The notes beneath the pieces are model-generated. The model had not been told where the DNA came from. It saw nothing but the letters and a program-made list of their open reading frames with translations, and did no database searches. A DNA stretch of 29,975 nucleotides, from positions 1 through 29,975 of the forward strand of contig CABSMX010000013.1 of NCBI GenBank assembly GCA_902478945.1, given 5' to 3'. A program made the translations under genes and the position numbers. This stretch comes from an uncultured Collinsella sp. (GTDB lineage: Bacteria > Actinomycetota > Coriobacteriia > Coriobacteriales > Coriobacteriaceae). Positions 14,546 through 23,339 of the stretch are shown one piece after another (position 1 is the stretch's first letter; every line of letters begins with the position of its first letter).

Positions 14546-14828
14546 GTGCAAGGTGAAGTTCGAGTGGAAGGGCTGGAAGCGCGGCGGCTATGCCGAGGTT
14601 ATGAACTCAGGCGCGGTGCAAACGCTTCTTAAGAAGAAGGCAGACGCCGCAGCGGCATCGTGCAACTCGTCCTTCTCCCGGCACCCCGGCGAGGGTGCCG
14701 GCTACATAGTCCGCAAGTTCAAGGGCAAGCTCGCAAACGGCTTCGTGGTTACCACGGCGACTCCGCACGCCCATGCGAGCGAGCGCAAGCACAACCGCCT
14801 CAGATCCATGTTCGGAGGCGGTGAGTGA
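14538..14828 (+). CDS. neck/minor tail protein (HK97 gp10-like)
   Basis: 96 aa, basic. KFEWKGWKRGGYAEVMNSGA and the ending with AHASERKHNRLRSMFGG fit small HK97 gp10-like proteins placed between stopper and tail terminator. Family membership is inferred mainly from order and size. Confidence 0.65.
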   Translation: MAKCKVKFEWKGWKRGGYAEVMNSGAVQTLLKKKADAAAASCNSSFSRHPGEGAGYIVRKFKGKLANGFVVTTATPHAHASERKHNRLRSMFGGGE

Positions 14829-15169
14829 TGGACGTGGAGCGCATGGTGGCGCAGCGGCTCATGGACGAGACCGGCATCGAGGCCGTGCTCGACGTACCAG
14901 CTGACAGGCCCAGCGAGTTCATATCGGTGTCGCAGACCGGATCTAGCCGCAGCGGCTGCATCAACCGTGTGCAGCTCGTGGCGCAGTCATGGGCGAAGAC
15001 CCGCAGACGCGCCGCAGAGATCGCCGAAGCCGTGGAGCACGCAGTGCCGAGTCTCATGGACGAGGAGTGCGTGTTCGAGGCCACGTGCGGAGACACGTAC
15101 CGCTGGGACGACCCAGACAGCCGCCAGCGCCGATACCAGACCAACGTAAACGTAACCATTTGCGAATAG
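14825..15169 (+). CDS. tail terminator/completion protein
   Basis: 114 aa. Start is GTG 14825 or ATG 14828, both following GGAGG. The pattern IEAVLDVPADRPSEFISVSQ, LVAQSWAKTRRRAAEIAEAV and RYQTNVNVTI is that of tail-terminator proteins that cap the tube and join it to the head. It is followed directly by the tail tube gene. Confidence 0.75.
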   Translation: MMDVERMVAQRLMDETGIEAVLDVPADRPSEFISVSQTGSSRSGCINRVQLVAQSWAKTRRRAAEIAEAVEHAVPSLMDEECVFEATCGDTYRWDDPDSRQRRYQTNVNVTICE

Positions 15170-15177
15170 GAGCCGAC

Positions 15178-15753
15178 ATGGCACTTTTCAAGAAAAACGA
15201 GACCAAGAACGTCTCGTCCACCAAGGGCGTGAAGGGCGGATACATCTTCGTGGCTCCGACCGGCACCACCCTCCCCACAGACATCAAGACCAATCTCGCC
15301 GAAGCCTTCCTCAATCTCGGCTTCATCTCCGAGGACGGCTACACCGAGTCCGAGGAGACCGACGCCAACGAGCTGAAGGATATGAACGGCGACCTCATGG
15401 ACTCCGCCACGACCTCGCGCGTGGAGTCTGCGAAGCTCACGCTCGCGGAGATCAAGGCGCAAACACTCAAGGTCATGTATGGCGCCGAAAACGTGACCGA
15501 CCTCGATGGCGTTATCACCGTCGAGCACAACGGCAACAAGGACGAGGCGTGGTCGATCGTGCTCGAACTCGTGCTCAAGAACGGTCGCCGCTGGCGCAAG
15601 GTCGTGCCCTCCGCCAAGTTATCCGAGCTTGACGACCTCAAGCTCGCGGTGAGCGAGATCGCCGGGCGTCAGATCACGCTCAAGTACCTGGTCGATAGCG
15701 ACGGAAACACCTGCTACGACTACATCGAGTCGACCGAAACCGCCAGCGCCTAG
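15178..15753 (+). CDS. major tail (tube) protein
   Basis: 191 aa from ATG 15178 with AGGAG 6 bp upstream. It forms the tail tube. Typical phrases are GGYIFVAPTGTTLPTDIKTN, LGFISEDGYTESEETDANEL and the internal strands KLTLAEIKAQTLKVMYG. Position between the tail terminator and the frameshifted chaperones is diagnostic for siphophages. Confidence 0.9.
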   Translation: MALFKKNETKNVSSTKGVKGGYIFVAPTGTTLPTDIKTNLAEAFLNLGFISEDGYTESEETDANELKDMNGDLMDSATTSRVESAKLTLAEIKAQTLKVMYGAENVTDLDGVITVEHNGNKDEAWSIVLELVLKNGRRWRKVVPSAKLSELDDLKLAVSEIAGRQITLKYLVDSDGNTCYDYIESTETASA

Positions 15754-15764
15754 GAGGAATGCAG

Positions 15765-16013
15765 ATGACCGAGATCAAGTTTTCCGTCGACGGCGTTGAC
15801 GGCGAGTTCGCCGCAGACCTCGACGAGTTGAAGTCCTACAAGACTGTGAAGCAGTTCGCCCGAAGCGAAACCGACCCGGCGGGGATGATGGACGCCATGG
15901 AGCGCATCTTCATGGGCCGCGACGAGGAGTACATCGAAGCGCTCGGAGGCACCTCCTACGACATGCGCCGCCTGTGCGACGCGGCATTCGAGGCTGCAAA
16001 GGCAAAAAACTAA
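15765..16013 (+). CDS. tail assembly chaperone G
   Basis: 82 aa. ATG 15765 is preferred over ATG 15759 because AGGAGG (15752-15757) is 7 bp from it but only 1 bp from the other. MTEIKFSVDGVDGEFAADLD and the helical remainder fit tail chaperone G, which with GT escorts the tape measure during tail assembly. The frame ends just after a canonical -1 slippery site. Confidence 0.85.
   Translation: MTEIKFSVDGVDGEFAADLDELKSYKTVKQFARSETDPAGMMDAMERIFMGRDEEYIEALGGTSYDMRRLCDAAFEAAKAKN
16004..16010 (+). promoter_or_regulatory. -1 ribosomal slippery site A AAA AAC
   Basis: Zero-frame codons gcA AAA AAC place the heptamer A_AAA_AAC at 16004-16010, immediately before the stop TAA at 16011. Slippage by -1 leads into the frame starting CTA at 16010 (LIGFASDLEN and onward). 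Confidence 0.92.
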
Positions 16014-16408
16014 TAGGCTTCGCCAGCGACCTCGAGAACAGGCGCGGCGAAGCGATAGCAGACTTCCAGCAGTTCTACGGCATAGCCCTGCCATTGGATG
16101 GAGCGCCCGAAGACCTCGATCGGATGGCGCTTCTCTGGCAGCACCTCCCCGACAACTCGCGCCTCGCCAAGGCGCAGTACCCGCAACTCAGGTGGAGCAC
16201 GACCGACTACATGCTCTGGCGTATCGAGCACCAGCTTCGGTGCATCGCCTGGGGCATGGCCGACAAGAAGGACAGGAGCGCGGAGCCTCCCGAGCCTATC
16301 AAGACGCCGGCGCAGCTCGCAGAGCTTGAGCGCCACCGCGCGAACGCGCTGGAAGCCAAGGAAGAGATAGACAAGATCCTGGGGATAGGAGGGGAAGATG
16401 GCGACTAG
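16010..16408 (+). CDS. tail assembly chaperone T extension (made as GT by -1 frameshift)
   Basis: Read only by -1 slippage from gene G; the fusion is G (from 15765) through AAA AAC, then LIGFASDLENRRGEAIADFQ onward to 16408. Internal features: WQHLPDNSRLAKAQYPQLRW and a C-terminal charged helix (AQLAELERHRANALEAKEEI) . No convincing independent start lies at the beginning of this frame. The C-terminal part binds the tape measure in well-studied phages. It overlaps the tape-measure start by 11 bp. Confidence 0.85.
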   Translation, partial: LIGFASDLENRRGEAIADFQQFYGIALPLDGAPEDLDRMALLWQHLPDNSRLAKAQYPQLRWSTTDYMLWRIEHQLRCIAWGMADKKDRSAEPPEPIKTPAQLAELERHRANALEAKEEIDKILGIGGEDGD

Positions 16409-18953
16409 TGTCGGGTCGGCCTATGTGTCCTTGATGCCGTCGATGGATGGCTTCGCGAGCAAAATCGGCAAGGAGTTCGGCAGCCAGGGCAACGCCGCAG
16501 GCAAGGCCTTCGGCGACTCCATGACCGTCGGCATCGACGGCGGGGCCAAGAAGTCCTCGGGCATCCTGACAGGGCTTGGAACCGTAGCCAAGGGAGTCGC
16601 CACTGCGGCGGTGGCCGGGTTCACAGCGCTCACAGGGGCCGTGACCGCGATTGGCGGCGCGGCCCTTTCCGCATATGCAGACTACGAACAGCTGGTTGGC
16701 GGCGTCGACACCCTGTTCGGCTCCGCGTCGCAGACACTGCAAGGTTATGCCGCAGAGGCATACAAGACATGCGGAATGTCCGCCAACCAGTACATGACGC
16801 AGGCCACGAGCTTCGCGGCCTCGCTCGTCTCGTCGTGCAGCGGCGATGTCGCCAAGGCGGCTGACTACGCGAACATGGCCATGGGCGACATGTCGGACAA
16901 CGTGAACAAGATGGGTTCCGACATGACAGACGTGCAGAACGCCTACCAAGGCTTTGCGAAGCAGAACTACACGATGTTGGACAACTTGAAGCTCGGCTAC
17001 GGCGGCACGCAGGCTGAGATGAAGCGCCTTATCGCCGATGCCAACAAGCTGCGCCAGGAGCAGGGCAAGAACGCCGACCTCACGATCGACAGCTATGCCG
17101 ATGTGGTCGAGGCCATCCATACCGTGCAGGAGAACATGGGCATCACCGGCACCACCGCCAAGGAGGCCGCTACCACGATCAGCGGCTCCATCGGCATGGC
17201 GAAGGCCGCGTGGGAGAACTTCATCACCGGACTCGGGCGCGACGACGTCGACTTCTCGCAGCTCACGCAGCAGCTGCTTGAGTCGATCGGCGCGGTAGCT
17301 ACGAACGTGGCTCCGAGGGTTGCGCAGATCGGCAAGGGAATCGTCGAGGCGTTCCCGGTTGTGCTGTCTGGCCTTGGCCCAGTCCTTGGCCCAGTGCTCT
17401 CGGAAGCGCTCGCGACTGCTTGGAACATCGCCGTAGGAGCCTTGGCTGAGCTTGGCATACAGCTGCCGACAGTCGACGCTTCCCAGATAACGGGGGCGTT
17501 CCAAGCGATCGCCGACGCTGCGGCATCCGTCGTAGGCACGTGCAAGTCCGCTTTCGGGAAGCTTGGCGAGCAGATACCGGGCATCTGGGACACCATCGTC
17601 TCGACTATTGGCGGAGCCATGACGACGATCATCTCGGCGGTGTCGCCGTTCGTGACGTACTTTGCATCGCAGATGCTGCCCGCCATCGCGTCATTTGCAT
17701 CTGGCGCAGTCGGCGCGTTCAGCGCCGTGCGGCCTGTCATAGAGCAGCTTGGCTCGACGCTGCTGAACGTCGGCCAGGCCATCCTGCCCGTGCTACACAA
17801 CGCCTTCGCGATGATCGTCCCGATCATTTCGCAGGTCATCGGCATCGCCATGCAGCTTTTCGCTGCGGTAAGCCCGCTCGTGTCGCAGGTGGGCGCTGCG
17901 CTCATGCCGGCAATCACGTCTATCGGCACGGCGCTCGCAAACCTCGCCAACGCCGTGCTGCCGATATTGGCTAGCGGCATGCAGATAGTGCTCTCCGTGG
18001 CTCAGATGCTCATACCGGTAATCCAGACAGTGCTGTCTGTAGTTGGTTCAATCGTGTCCGTCGTGATAACGGTGGCAAGCCAGGTGATCTCGGTCGTGGT
18101 AAACGCCGCATCCGTCGTAGCCTCGGCCATTGGCCTCGTCATGTCGGTCGTGAGCGGCCTCGTGACTGCGGTTACCACGTTCATCGGCTCGATCGTATCC
18201 GTTGTCGGCGGCGGGATAGCTACCGTGGTCGCCGCCGTTTCAGGCGGCGTGAACGCGGTAGTGGCGTTCGTCGGCTCGCTGGTGTCCTCAGCGCTCTCGC
18301 TCGTGTCCGGCCTCGTCTCCTCGATCGCCGGGTACTTCTCGACCATGGTGTCTACGATGGCGAACGCGGCGCAGCAGGTGTACGCGGCAGTGACGGGTGC
18401 CTTCTCGGCGCTCGTCGGCGCTGTGTCTGGCCATATCGGGAGCCTCATGAACACCATTTCCAGCATCCCCGGCCAGGTAATGGGCTTCTTCGCAGGCGCT
18501 GGGTCGTGGCTCGTCGGTTCCGGTCGCGCGTTGATCAACGGCTTCACGCAGGGCATCCAGAACGCAATCGGCGGCGCCCTTTCCGCCGTGTCCGGCGCCG
18601 TCTCGCAGATCCGCTCGTTCTTCCCGTTCTCGCCCGCAAAGCGCGGCCCATTCAGCGGCCACGGTTATACAACCTACTCGGGCAAGGCGCTCATGGAGGG
18701 ATGGGCCGAGGGCATCGGCAGCGGCACGGGGGCGGTCAACTCCGCCATCACGTCGGCGCTAGCCTCCGCGAGCTCGCTTATCGGCTCGGGCATCACGGTC
18801 GCTCCGTCGGTTGCCGTTGCCGGGGCAGGTGCCGCCGGCACGACCTACAACGTCACGGTCAATGGAGGAAGTGTAAACGCAGACCAGCGGATCATGCAGG
18901 CGGTTGACGTTCTGGTCTCCGCAGCCAAGCGGTCCGCAGGGTCGGGAAGGTAG
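16398..18953 (+). CDS. tape measure protein
   Basis: 851 aa, the longest gene, setting tail length. N-terminal ATSVGSAYVSLMPSMDGFAS is typical of actinobacterial and Firmicutes tape measures. Then come hydrophobic Gly/Ala-rich stretches (about residues 55-95), alpha-helical segments, and a long series of Val/Ser/Ala hydrophobic segments (about 350-640) suited to membrane insertion. The C-terminus contains FFPFSPAKRGPFSGHGYTTY, common in this family. GGAGGGGAAG precedes the start. Confidence 0.93.
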   Translation: MATSVGSAYVSLMPSMDGFASKIGKEFGSQGNAAGKAFGDSMTVGIDGGAKKSSGILTGLGTVAKGVATAAVAGFTALTGAVTAIGGAALSAYADYEQLVGGVDTLFGSASQTLQGYAAEAYKTCGMSANQYMTQATSFAASLVSSCSGDVAKAADYANMAMGDMSDNVNKMGSDMTDVQNAYQGFAKQNYTMLDNLKLGYGGTQAEMKRLIADANKLRQEQGKNADLTIDSYADVVEAIHTVQENMGITGTTAKEAATTISGSIGMAKAAWENFITGLGRDDVDFSQLTQQLLESIGAVATNVAPRVAQIGKGIVEAFPVVLSGLGPVLGPVLSEALATAWNIAVGALAELGIQLPTVDASQITGAFQAIADAAASVVGTCKSAFGKLGEQIPGIWDTIVSTIGGAMTTIISAVSPFVTYFASQMLPAIASFASGAVGAFSAVRPVIEQLGSTLLNVGQAILPVLHNAFAMIVPIISQVIGIAMQLFAAVSPLVSQVGAALMPAITSIGTALANLANAVLPILASGMQIVLSVAQMLIPVIQTVLSVVGSIVSVVITVASQVISVVVNAASVVASAIGLVMSVVSGLVTAVTTFIGSIVSVVGGGIATVVAAVSGGVNAVVAFVGSLVSSALSLVSGLVSSIAGYFSTMVSTMANAAQQVYAAVTGAFSALVGAVSGHIGSLMNTISSIPGQVMGFFAGAGSWLVGSGRALINGFTQGIQNAIGGALSAVSGAVSQIRSFFPFSPAKRGPFSGHGYTTYSGKALMEGWAEGIGSGTGAVNSAITSALASASSLIGSGITVAPSVAVAGAGAAGTTYNVTVNGGSVNADQRIMQAVDVLVSAAKRSAGSGR

Positions 18954-18956
18954 CCA

Positions 18957-21266
18957 ATGGGAACCCATACAAGGGAGATACAGATCGCGGGGCGCAACCG
19001 CTGGTATCGCGGCTATATCTCCGTTGACGGCGTGAGCACGGTCAACGACACCACCTCGCGCATAACAATCACCGCCGCGCTCGACGACAAGTACGCGGCA
19101 CAGTACGGCACGCACTACGACGTGATCGTCAACGGCGTCACCTACAGGTCGCGCGACGTGCTGCTCAACAACTACGGCAACTGGGCCACGCGCGACGCCG
19201 TGACCTTCACCGTGGACGTCGGGCGCGGAGCCAGCGGCTGGAACTGCTCCGTGCAGATCCACGTCTACGGCAAGACGTACAACAACTACTACGGCAGCGC
19301 CGGCGGAGATGCCTGGGCAACAGAGTACGCTTGGATTCCCCAGCGCGGGTACTCGCAACCGCATCCGCCCAAGAACCCGAAGCTGGCCCGCGTTTCCGAC
19401 ACATCCCACAAGATCACGTGGGACGTCGACTACACGGGCATGGACGGCGCGTACCCCTGGGCTGGCGTGTATGTAGACCGCCGCACCGACGACGGCTCAT
19501 GGGTGAACATCGCCGACGTCTCGTGGGACGTGACCAACTACACCGACAACTCGACGACCGCAGGACACAAGTACGAGTACCGCCTTTGCGCCCACGGCCC
19601 GGGCGGCAACTCCACGCACGTCTCGTGCGGAACCACGTACACAACTCCGTCGGCACCTTCGCGCATCGATGCCATCAAGGCCGGCGCGTCCGAGGTGACG
19701 CTGCGCGTCTACGGGGCGTGGTGGTACGCCAGCGCATGGGATGTTCAGCGATCAGGCGACGACGGGAATACGTGGGCGGCGGTCTCGACCACCACCGAGG
19801 GCGAAGACCCCGCATGGGTAGACCTGCACGACACCTCCGCGCCTGCCGGCACGATCGTCTACCGCGTCAGGGCCAAGCGCGGTAGCCTAACGTCTTCGTG
19901 GGTCGAATCGAATTCCGTGACCACGATCACGCCGCCTCTCGCACCGAAGGTCACCGCCGACCATGTTGCGCCAACGGGGTCGGCAGCATCCTTCTCGTGG
20001 GTGCCCAACCACCCCGACGGCTCGGCGCAGTCCGCCGCGCAACTTGAGCTCGTCGGCAGCGAGACGATAACGAAGTCGTACACGACCGAGAAAAGCGCAT
20101 CGGTCACACTCACGAAGGGAAGTTGGAAAGCTCGCGTTCGCACGAAGGGACTGCACGCCGATTGGGGCGCTTGGTCTGGCTATGCGGCGATAACGGTCGC
20201 CGACTACCCGCAGTGCTGGGTCGCCTCCCCCGCTACCGACGGCATGCTCGTCGATGCGGTGCCGCTCACGGTGCAAGTCGCCGCAACCGACGAAACTGGC
20301 ATCGCGCAGGCAACGCTCACGCTCGCAGAGGTCGGCGGCGCGACGGTCGCCACGGCAGACGTCACGAACCTGAAGCCCGTGAGTTTCGGCAGCTACGCCA
20401 CCATACGCAACGGCATCGACTATCTGCTCATGCTCACGGTCAAGGGCGGCTCCGGCCTGTCCAAGACGGCCATGCGCCGCTTCAAGACGCACTGGGCGGA
20501 ACCGGCCATCCCAGACGTGTCGCTGTCGTACGACGATGCGCTGGCGTGTCACGTGAAGGTGCGCAACGGCCTCTCGTCATACGAGATCGAGCAGACCACG
20601 CTCGTAGGCCCCATGACGGTCGACGAGGTGAGCAATGAGCTTTCCATGCTAGGCACGATCACAGTCGATGGTGACGCGCTGGTGCTCGGCAACGCCTCCC
20701 GCTGCTCCGCCTTCACGGTGGAGCGCGTGGCGTACGGCGGCGATGCCGTCATAGCATCCGGCGTGCTTGACTCCCAAGAGACGATCGACCGCGTGCCGCC
20801 GCTAAACACCGACTACGAGTACAAGGTCACCGGGTACGCCGACAACGGCACCTCGTCGCAGACCGTGACCGATGCCAACGTGTTCGCGCACGGGATGGCG
20901 CTTAACTTCGGCCAGGATGCATCGACCATGCTTGTGCTCGACTACAACGGCGACTACTCGACAAGCTCTCAGCGATCCGTAGAGACATACCACTTCGCCG
21001 ATGGCGGCGAGAACGGCGACCTGCCCATTTCGTACATGCTCGACGAGCTGAACAAAAAGACCTCGCTCTCATGGGAGATGAAGCGCGACGGCCACGACAG
21101 GTACATACGGATTATGGACGAGCAGTGGAGGGGATGGTGGCGCGGACATGCGGGCGAACGCGCATACGGCCCCATGGACTTCGACATGTCTGTGAAGGGT
21201 GCAGGCATCTGGAAGGGTTCGGCCAACGTCACGCACAACGTCTTCGAGGAGCCGATAAATGGCTGA
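18957..21266 (+). CDS. tail protein with FN3-like domains
   Basis: 769 aa. The N-terminal ~120 residues form a beta domain that may attach to the tail end. It is followed by about three fibronectin-III-like modules, e.g. PKNPKLARVSDTSHKITWDV (about 140-220), APSRIDAIKAGASEVTLRVY (about 230-325) and APKVTADHVAPTGSAASFSW (about 330-415), then further beta domains. Position after the tape measure fits a distal tail/baseplate protein, with FN3 modules for surface binding. The exact DIT/Tal label is uncertain. Confidence 0.75.
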   Translation: MGTHTREIQIAGRNRWYRGYISVDGVSTVNDTTSRITITAALDDKYAAQYGTHYDVIVNGVTYRSRDVLLNNYGNWATRDAVTFTVDVGRGASGWNCSVQIHVYGKTYNNYYGSAGGDAWATEYAWIPQRGYSQPHPPKNPKLARVSDTSHKITWDVDYTGMDGAYPWAGVYVDRRTDDGSWVNIADVSWDVTNYTDNSTTAGHKYEYRLCAHGPGGNSTHVSCGTTYTTPSAPSRIDAIKAGASEVTLRVYGAWWYASAWDVQRSGDDGNTWAAVSTTTEGEDPAWVDLHDTSAPAGTIVYRVRAKRGSLTSSWVESNSVTTITPPLAPKVTADHVAPTGSAASFSWVPNHPDGSAQSAAQLELVGSETITKSYTTEKSASVTLTKGSWKARVRTKGLHADWGAWSGYAAITVADYPQCWVASPATDGMLVDAVPLTVQVAATDETGIAQATLTLAEVGGATVATADVTNLKPVSFGSYATIRNGIDYLLMLTVKGGSGLSKTAMRRFKTHWAEPAIPDVSLSYDDALACHVKVRNGLSSYEIEQTTLVGPMTVDEVSNELSMLGTITVDGDALVLGNASRCSAFTVERVAYGGDAVIASGVLDSQETIDRVPPLNTDYEYKVTGYADNGTSSQTVTDANVFAHGMALNFGQDASTMLVLDYNGDYSTSSQRSVETYHFADGGENGDLPISYMLDELNKKTSLSWEMKRDGHDRYIRIMDEQWRGWWRGHAGERAYGPMDFDMSVKGAGIWKGSANVTHNVFEEPING

Positions 21267-22344
21267 TTGGGGAAAACCGTTCCTCACCTCGTTCCGCTTC
21301 ATGCGCGTAGACCGCGCAAGCGGCAACGAGGTCGAGAGAATCACGAACATAAAGAACGGCGGGTGCATTGAGCGCAACCAGGACAAGGACTACACCACAG
21401 GGCAGGTCGATTACTCCGGGGCGCTCGATATCGGGGCAGATCTGCTGCGGGTGTACCTCGATGCCGACTTCGGTGGCGCGTCAGTCAGTGAGGCGCTGGG
21501 GACTTTCGTTGTCTCAGCGCCGAAAAGGACCAGACGCGGCGTCAACTCAACCGGCACAGCAGGCCTGTCGGGCAGGCTGTCGGAGGTTGCGGAGGACGAA
21601 TTCGATGCCCCATTCACGGTGGCGGCTGGAACCGTGGTTGTCCCCTACGTCGTAAAGTTGCTCAAGGCGGCTGGCTTCGCTGACGTGATCGCCGAAGGCT
21701 CCGACTACAAGCTAGCGCAGGATTGGACGCTCGGAATCGATTCGGGCGACATGAGGCTGTCGAAGCGCCTGGCTGCGTGCAACGCGCTGCTCGACGTGGC
21801 GGGCTTCCGCGCCGTCGACGAGGACGCCTACGGAAGGCCCGTACTTCGCAGATATAGGGAGCCGCAGGACAGGCCCGTTTCCATGACCCTTCGAGAGGGC
21901 TCTGGCGCACGCTTCATCAACGAGGTAGTCGACGAGCTTGACCGCTCGGGCGTCGCCAACGTGGTGCACTGCGACTACGAAACGCAGGACGCCTTCTACC
22001 GTGGCACGGCCATCGACTCAGACCCGAGCAGCCCTTACTCCACGGTTTCGCGCGGTTGGCGCAAGACGGCCACGTACAGCTACAGCGACCTGCCCGAGGG
22101 GTCTACCGATGCCGAGAGACAGAGGAACGCCGATGCCAAGGCTAACGAGATGCTGCGAACACAGCAGAGCGCTATCCGTAGAGTCACGGTCAAGCGGACG
22201 TACGCGCCTATCGCGTGCGGCGATGCCGTGATGGTCGATTGGGCAAGCGCCGGCATCAGCGGCAAGTTCGCGGTGAGGACTGCGACTCTCACGCTCGTGG
22301 GAGGATGCCCAATCGAGATGGAGGTGAAGAGGTATGAGCGATGA
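21259..22344 (+). CDS. tail hub/baseplate protein
   Basis: 361 aa starting within the last bases of the upstream gene. VERITNIKNGGCIERNQDKD, LRVYLDADFGGASVSEALGT, and the domain ending GDAVMVDWASAGISGKFAVR and TATLTLVGGCPIEMEVKRYE fit gp27-like tail hub proteins. It would sit at the tail tip between tube and fibre. Naming is by architecture and order. Confidence 0.7.
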   Translation: MADWGKPFLTSFRFMRVDRASGNEVERITNIKNGGCIERNQDKDYTTGQVDYSGALDIGADLLRVYLDADFGGASVSEALGTFVVSAPKRTRRGVNSTGTAGLSGRLSEVAEDEFDAPFTVAAGTVVVPYVVKLLKAAGFADVIAEGSDYKLAQDWTLGIDSGDMRLSKRLAACNALLDVAGFRAVDEDAYGRPVLRRYREPQDRPVSMTLREGSGARFINEVVDELDRSGVANVVHCDYETQDAFYRGTAIDSDPSSPYSTVSRGWRKTATYSYSDLPEGSTDAERQRNADAKANEMLRTQQSAIRRVTVKRTYAPIACGDAVMVDWASAGISGKFAVRTATLTLVGGCPIEMEVKRYER

Positions 22345-22591
22345 ACTCATGTCGGCCATGCGCCGATACGGCGCCGCGATGGCCGATGCGACCGCCAACG
22401 ACCCTCCCGGCCAGCAGGCGTGCTACGGAACGGTGAATTCCGTATCCGGAGCCACCATGGCCGTATCGGTGAAGGGGGCATCCCTGAAGCTCCCGTACAC
22501 CACCTCATGCTCGGGAGCCAAGGCAGGCGACCGATGCATCATCCAGGCAATCGGCCCGCACGCCATCGTGATCGGCGTGCTAGCTAAGTAA
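22334..22591 (+). CDS. small baseplate (OB-fold-like) protein
   Basis: 85 aa overlapping the hub gene by 11 bp. The C-terminal beta segments (GTVNSVSGATMAVSVKGASL, then DRCIIQAIGPHAIVIGVLAK) look like the small OB-fold domain often following hub proteins in siphophages. Precise role is unclear. Confidence 0.6.
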   Translation: MSDELMSAMRRYGAAMADATANDPPGQQACYGTVNSVSGATMAVSVKGASLKLPYTTSCSGAKAGDRCIIQAIGPHAIVIGVLAK

Positions 22592-22601
22592 AGGAGGTGC
22601 G

Positions 22602-23327
22602 ATGGCAGATACCAACAAAGGCGCGGCGCTGCTGCTCAACGATGCGGGCAACATCGACCGCGCCAGAACCACCGACGGCTCGATCTTCCGCATCGAGTCG
22701 ACGCTATCGATGGAGGCCGCCGAAGAGGCCAAGACGGCAGCGGCGAACTGCAACACCGCGACTGAAAGCGCCGAAGCGGCAGAGAAGACGCGCGTGTCCA
22801 ACGAGAACGCTCGGAAAACGGCTGAGACCGAGCGCGGCAACAACGAGACAACCCGCAAGAACAACGAGACGTCGCGCAAGAACGCCGAGACAACACGTCA
22901 AGACAACGAAACTGCGCGAAAGAATGCCGAAACCACGCGCCAGAACAACGAGACGAGCCGATCGAACGCCGAGATCGAACGCAAAAAGGCCGAAAGCCAG
23001 CGCCATGACGAGCATATCGCCGACCAACAGGCATCGAGCAACGCGACCTCTGCGGCGAACGGCGCGGCTTCGCGTGCGGACGCAGCGGCGAACCAGGCGT
23101 TGCAGATCGCCAACTCCGTGGCGCAAGGCAGCGCAGGAAGCTCGGACGTCGTGGAGCTGCGTGCCCAGAACGCGAAGCTCGCAACGCTTTTGGCGAACTC
23201 GACAGGTCAGTTCATATACATGGGCGGAACAGTCTACTGCCCGGCTTCAAAGGCATCGGCGAGCGGGGTGACCGTAACGTTCGGCTCAACATGCTCCGCA
23301 AGCGGCAATACCATCACATTGATTTAA
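22602..23327 (+). CDS. tail fibre stalk with heptad repeats
   Basis: 241 aa; perfect AAAGGAGGTG before the start. Residues about 65-130 are a run of seven-residue repeats of the form E-T-x-R-x-N-N/A (ETTRKNN, ETSRKNA, ETTRQDN, ETARKNA, ETTRQNN), which predict a long trimeric coiled coil. The short C-terminal part (GQFIYMGGTVYCPASKASAS) is a small beta cap. It lies directly before the DGR-diversified protein, so it probably carries that protein as the fibre tip. Confidence 0.8.
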   Translation: MADTNKGAALLLNDAGNIDRARTTDGSIFRIESTLSMEAAEEAKTAAANCNTATESAEAAEKTRVSNENARKTAETERGNNETTRKNNETSRKNAETTRQDNETARKNAETTRQNNETSRSNAEIERKKAESQRHDEHIADQQASSNATSAANGAASRADAAANQALQIANSVAQGSAGSSDVVELRAQNAKLATLLANSTGQFIYMGGTVYCPASKASASGVTVTFGSTCSASGNTITLI

Positions 23328-23339
23328 GAAGGAAACGAA

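Noticed and set aside
16299..17504. Long - strand open frame across the tape measure gene
   Set aside because: Shadow frame caused by GC-rich third positions; arginine/leucine-rich, no context.
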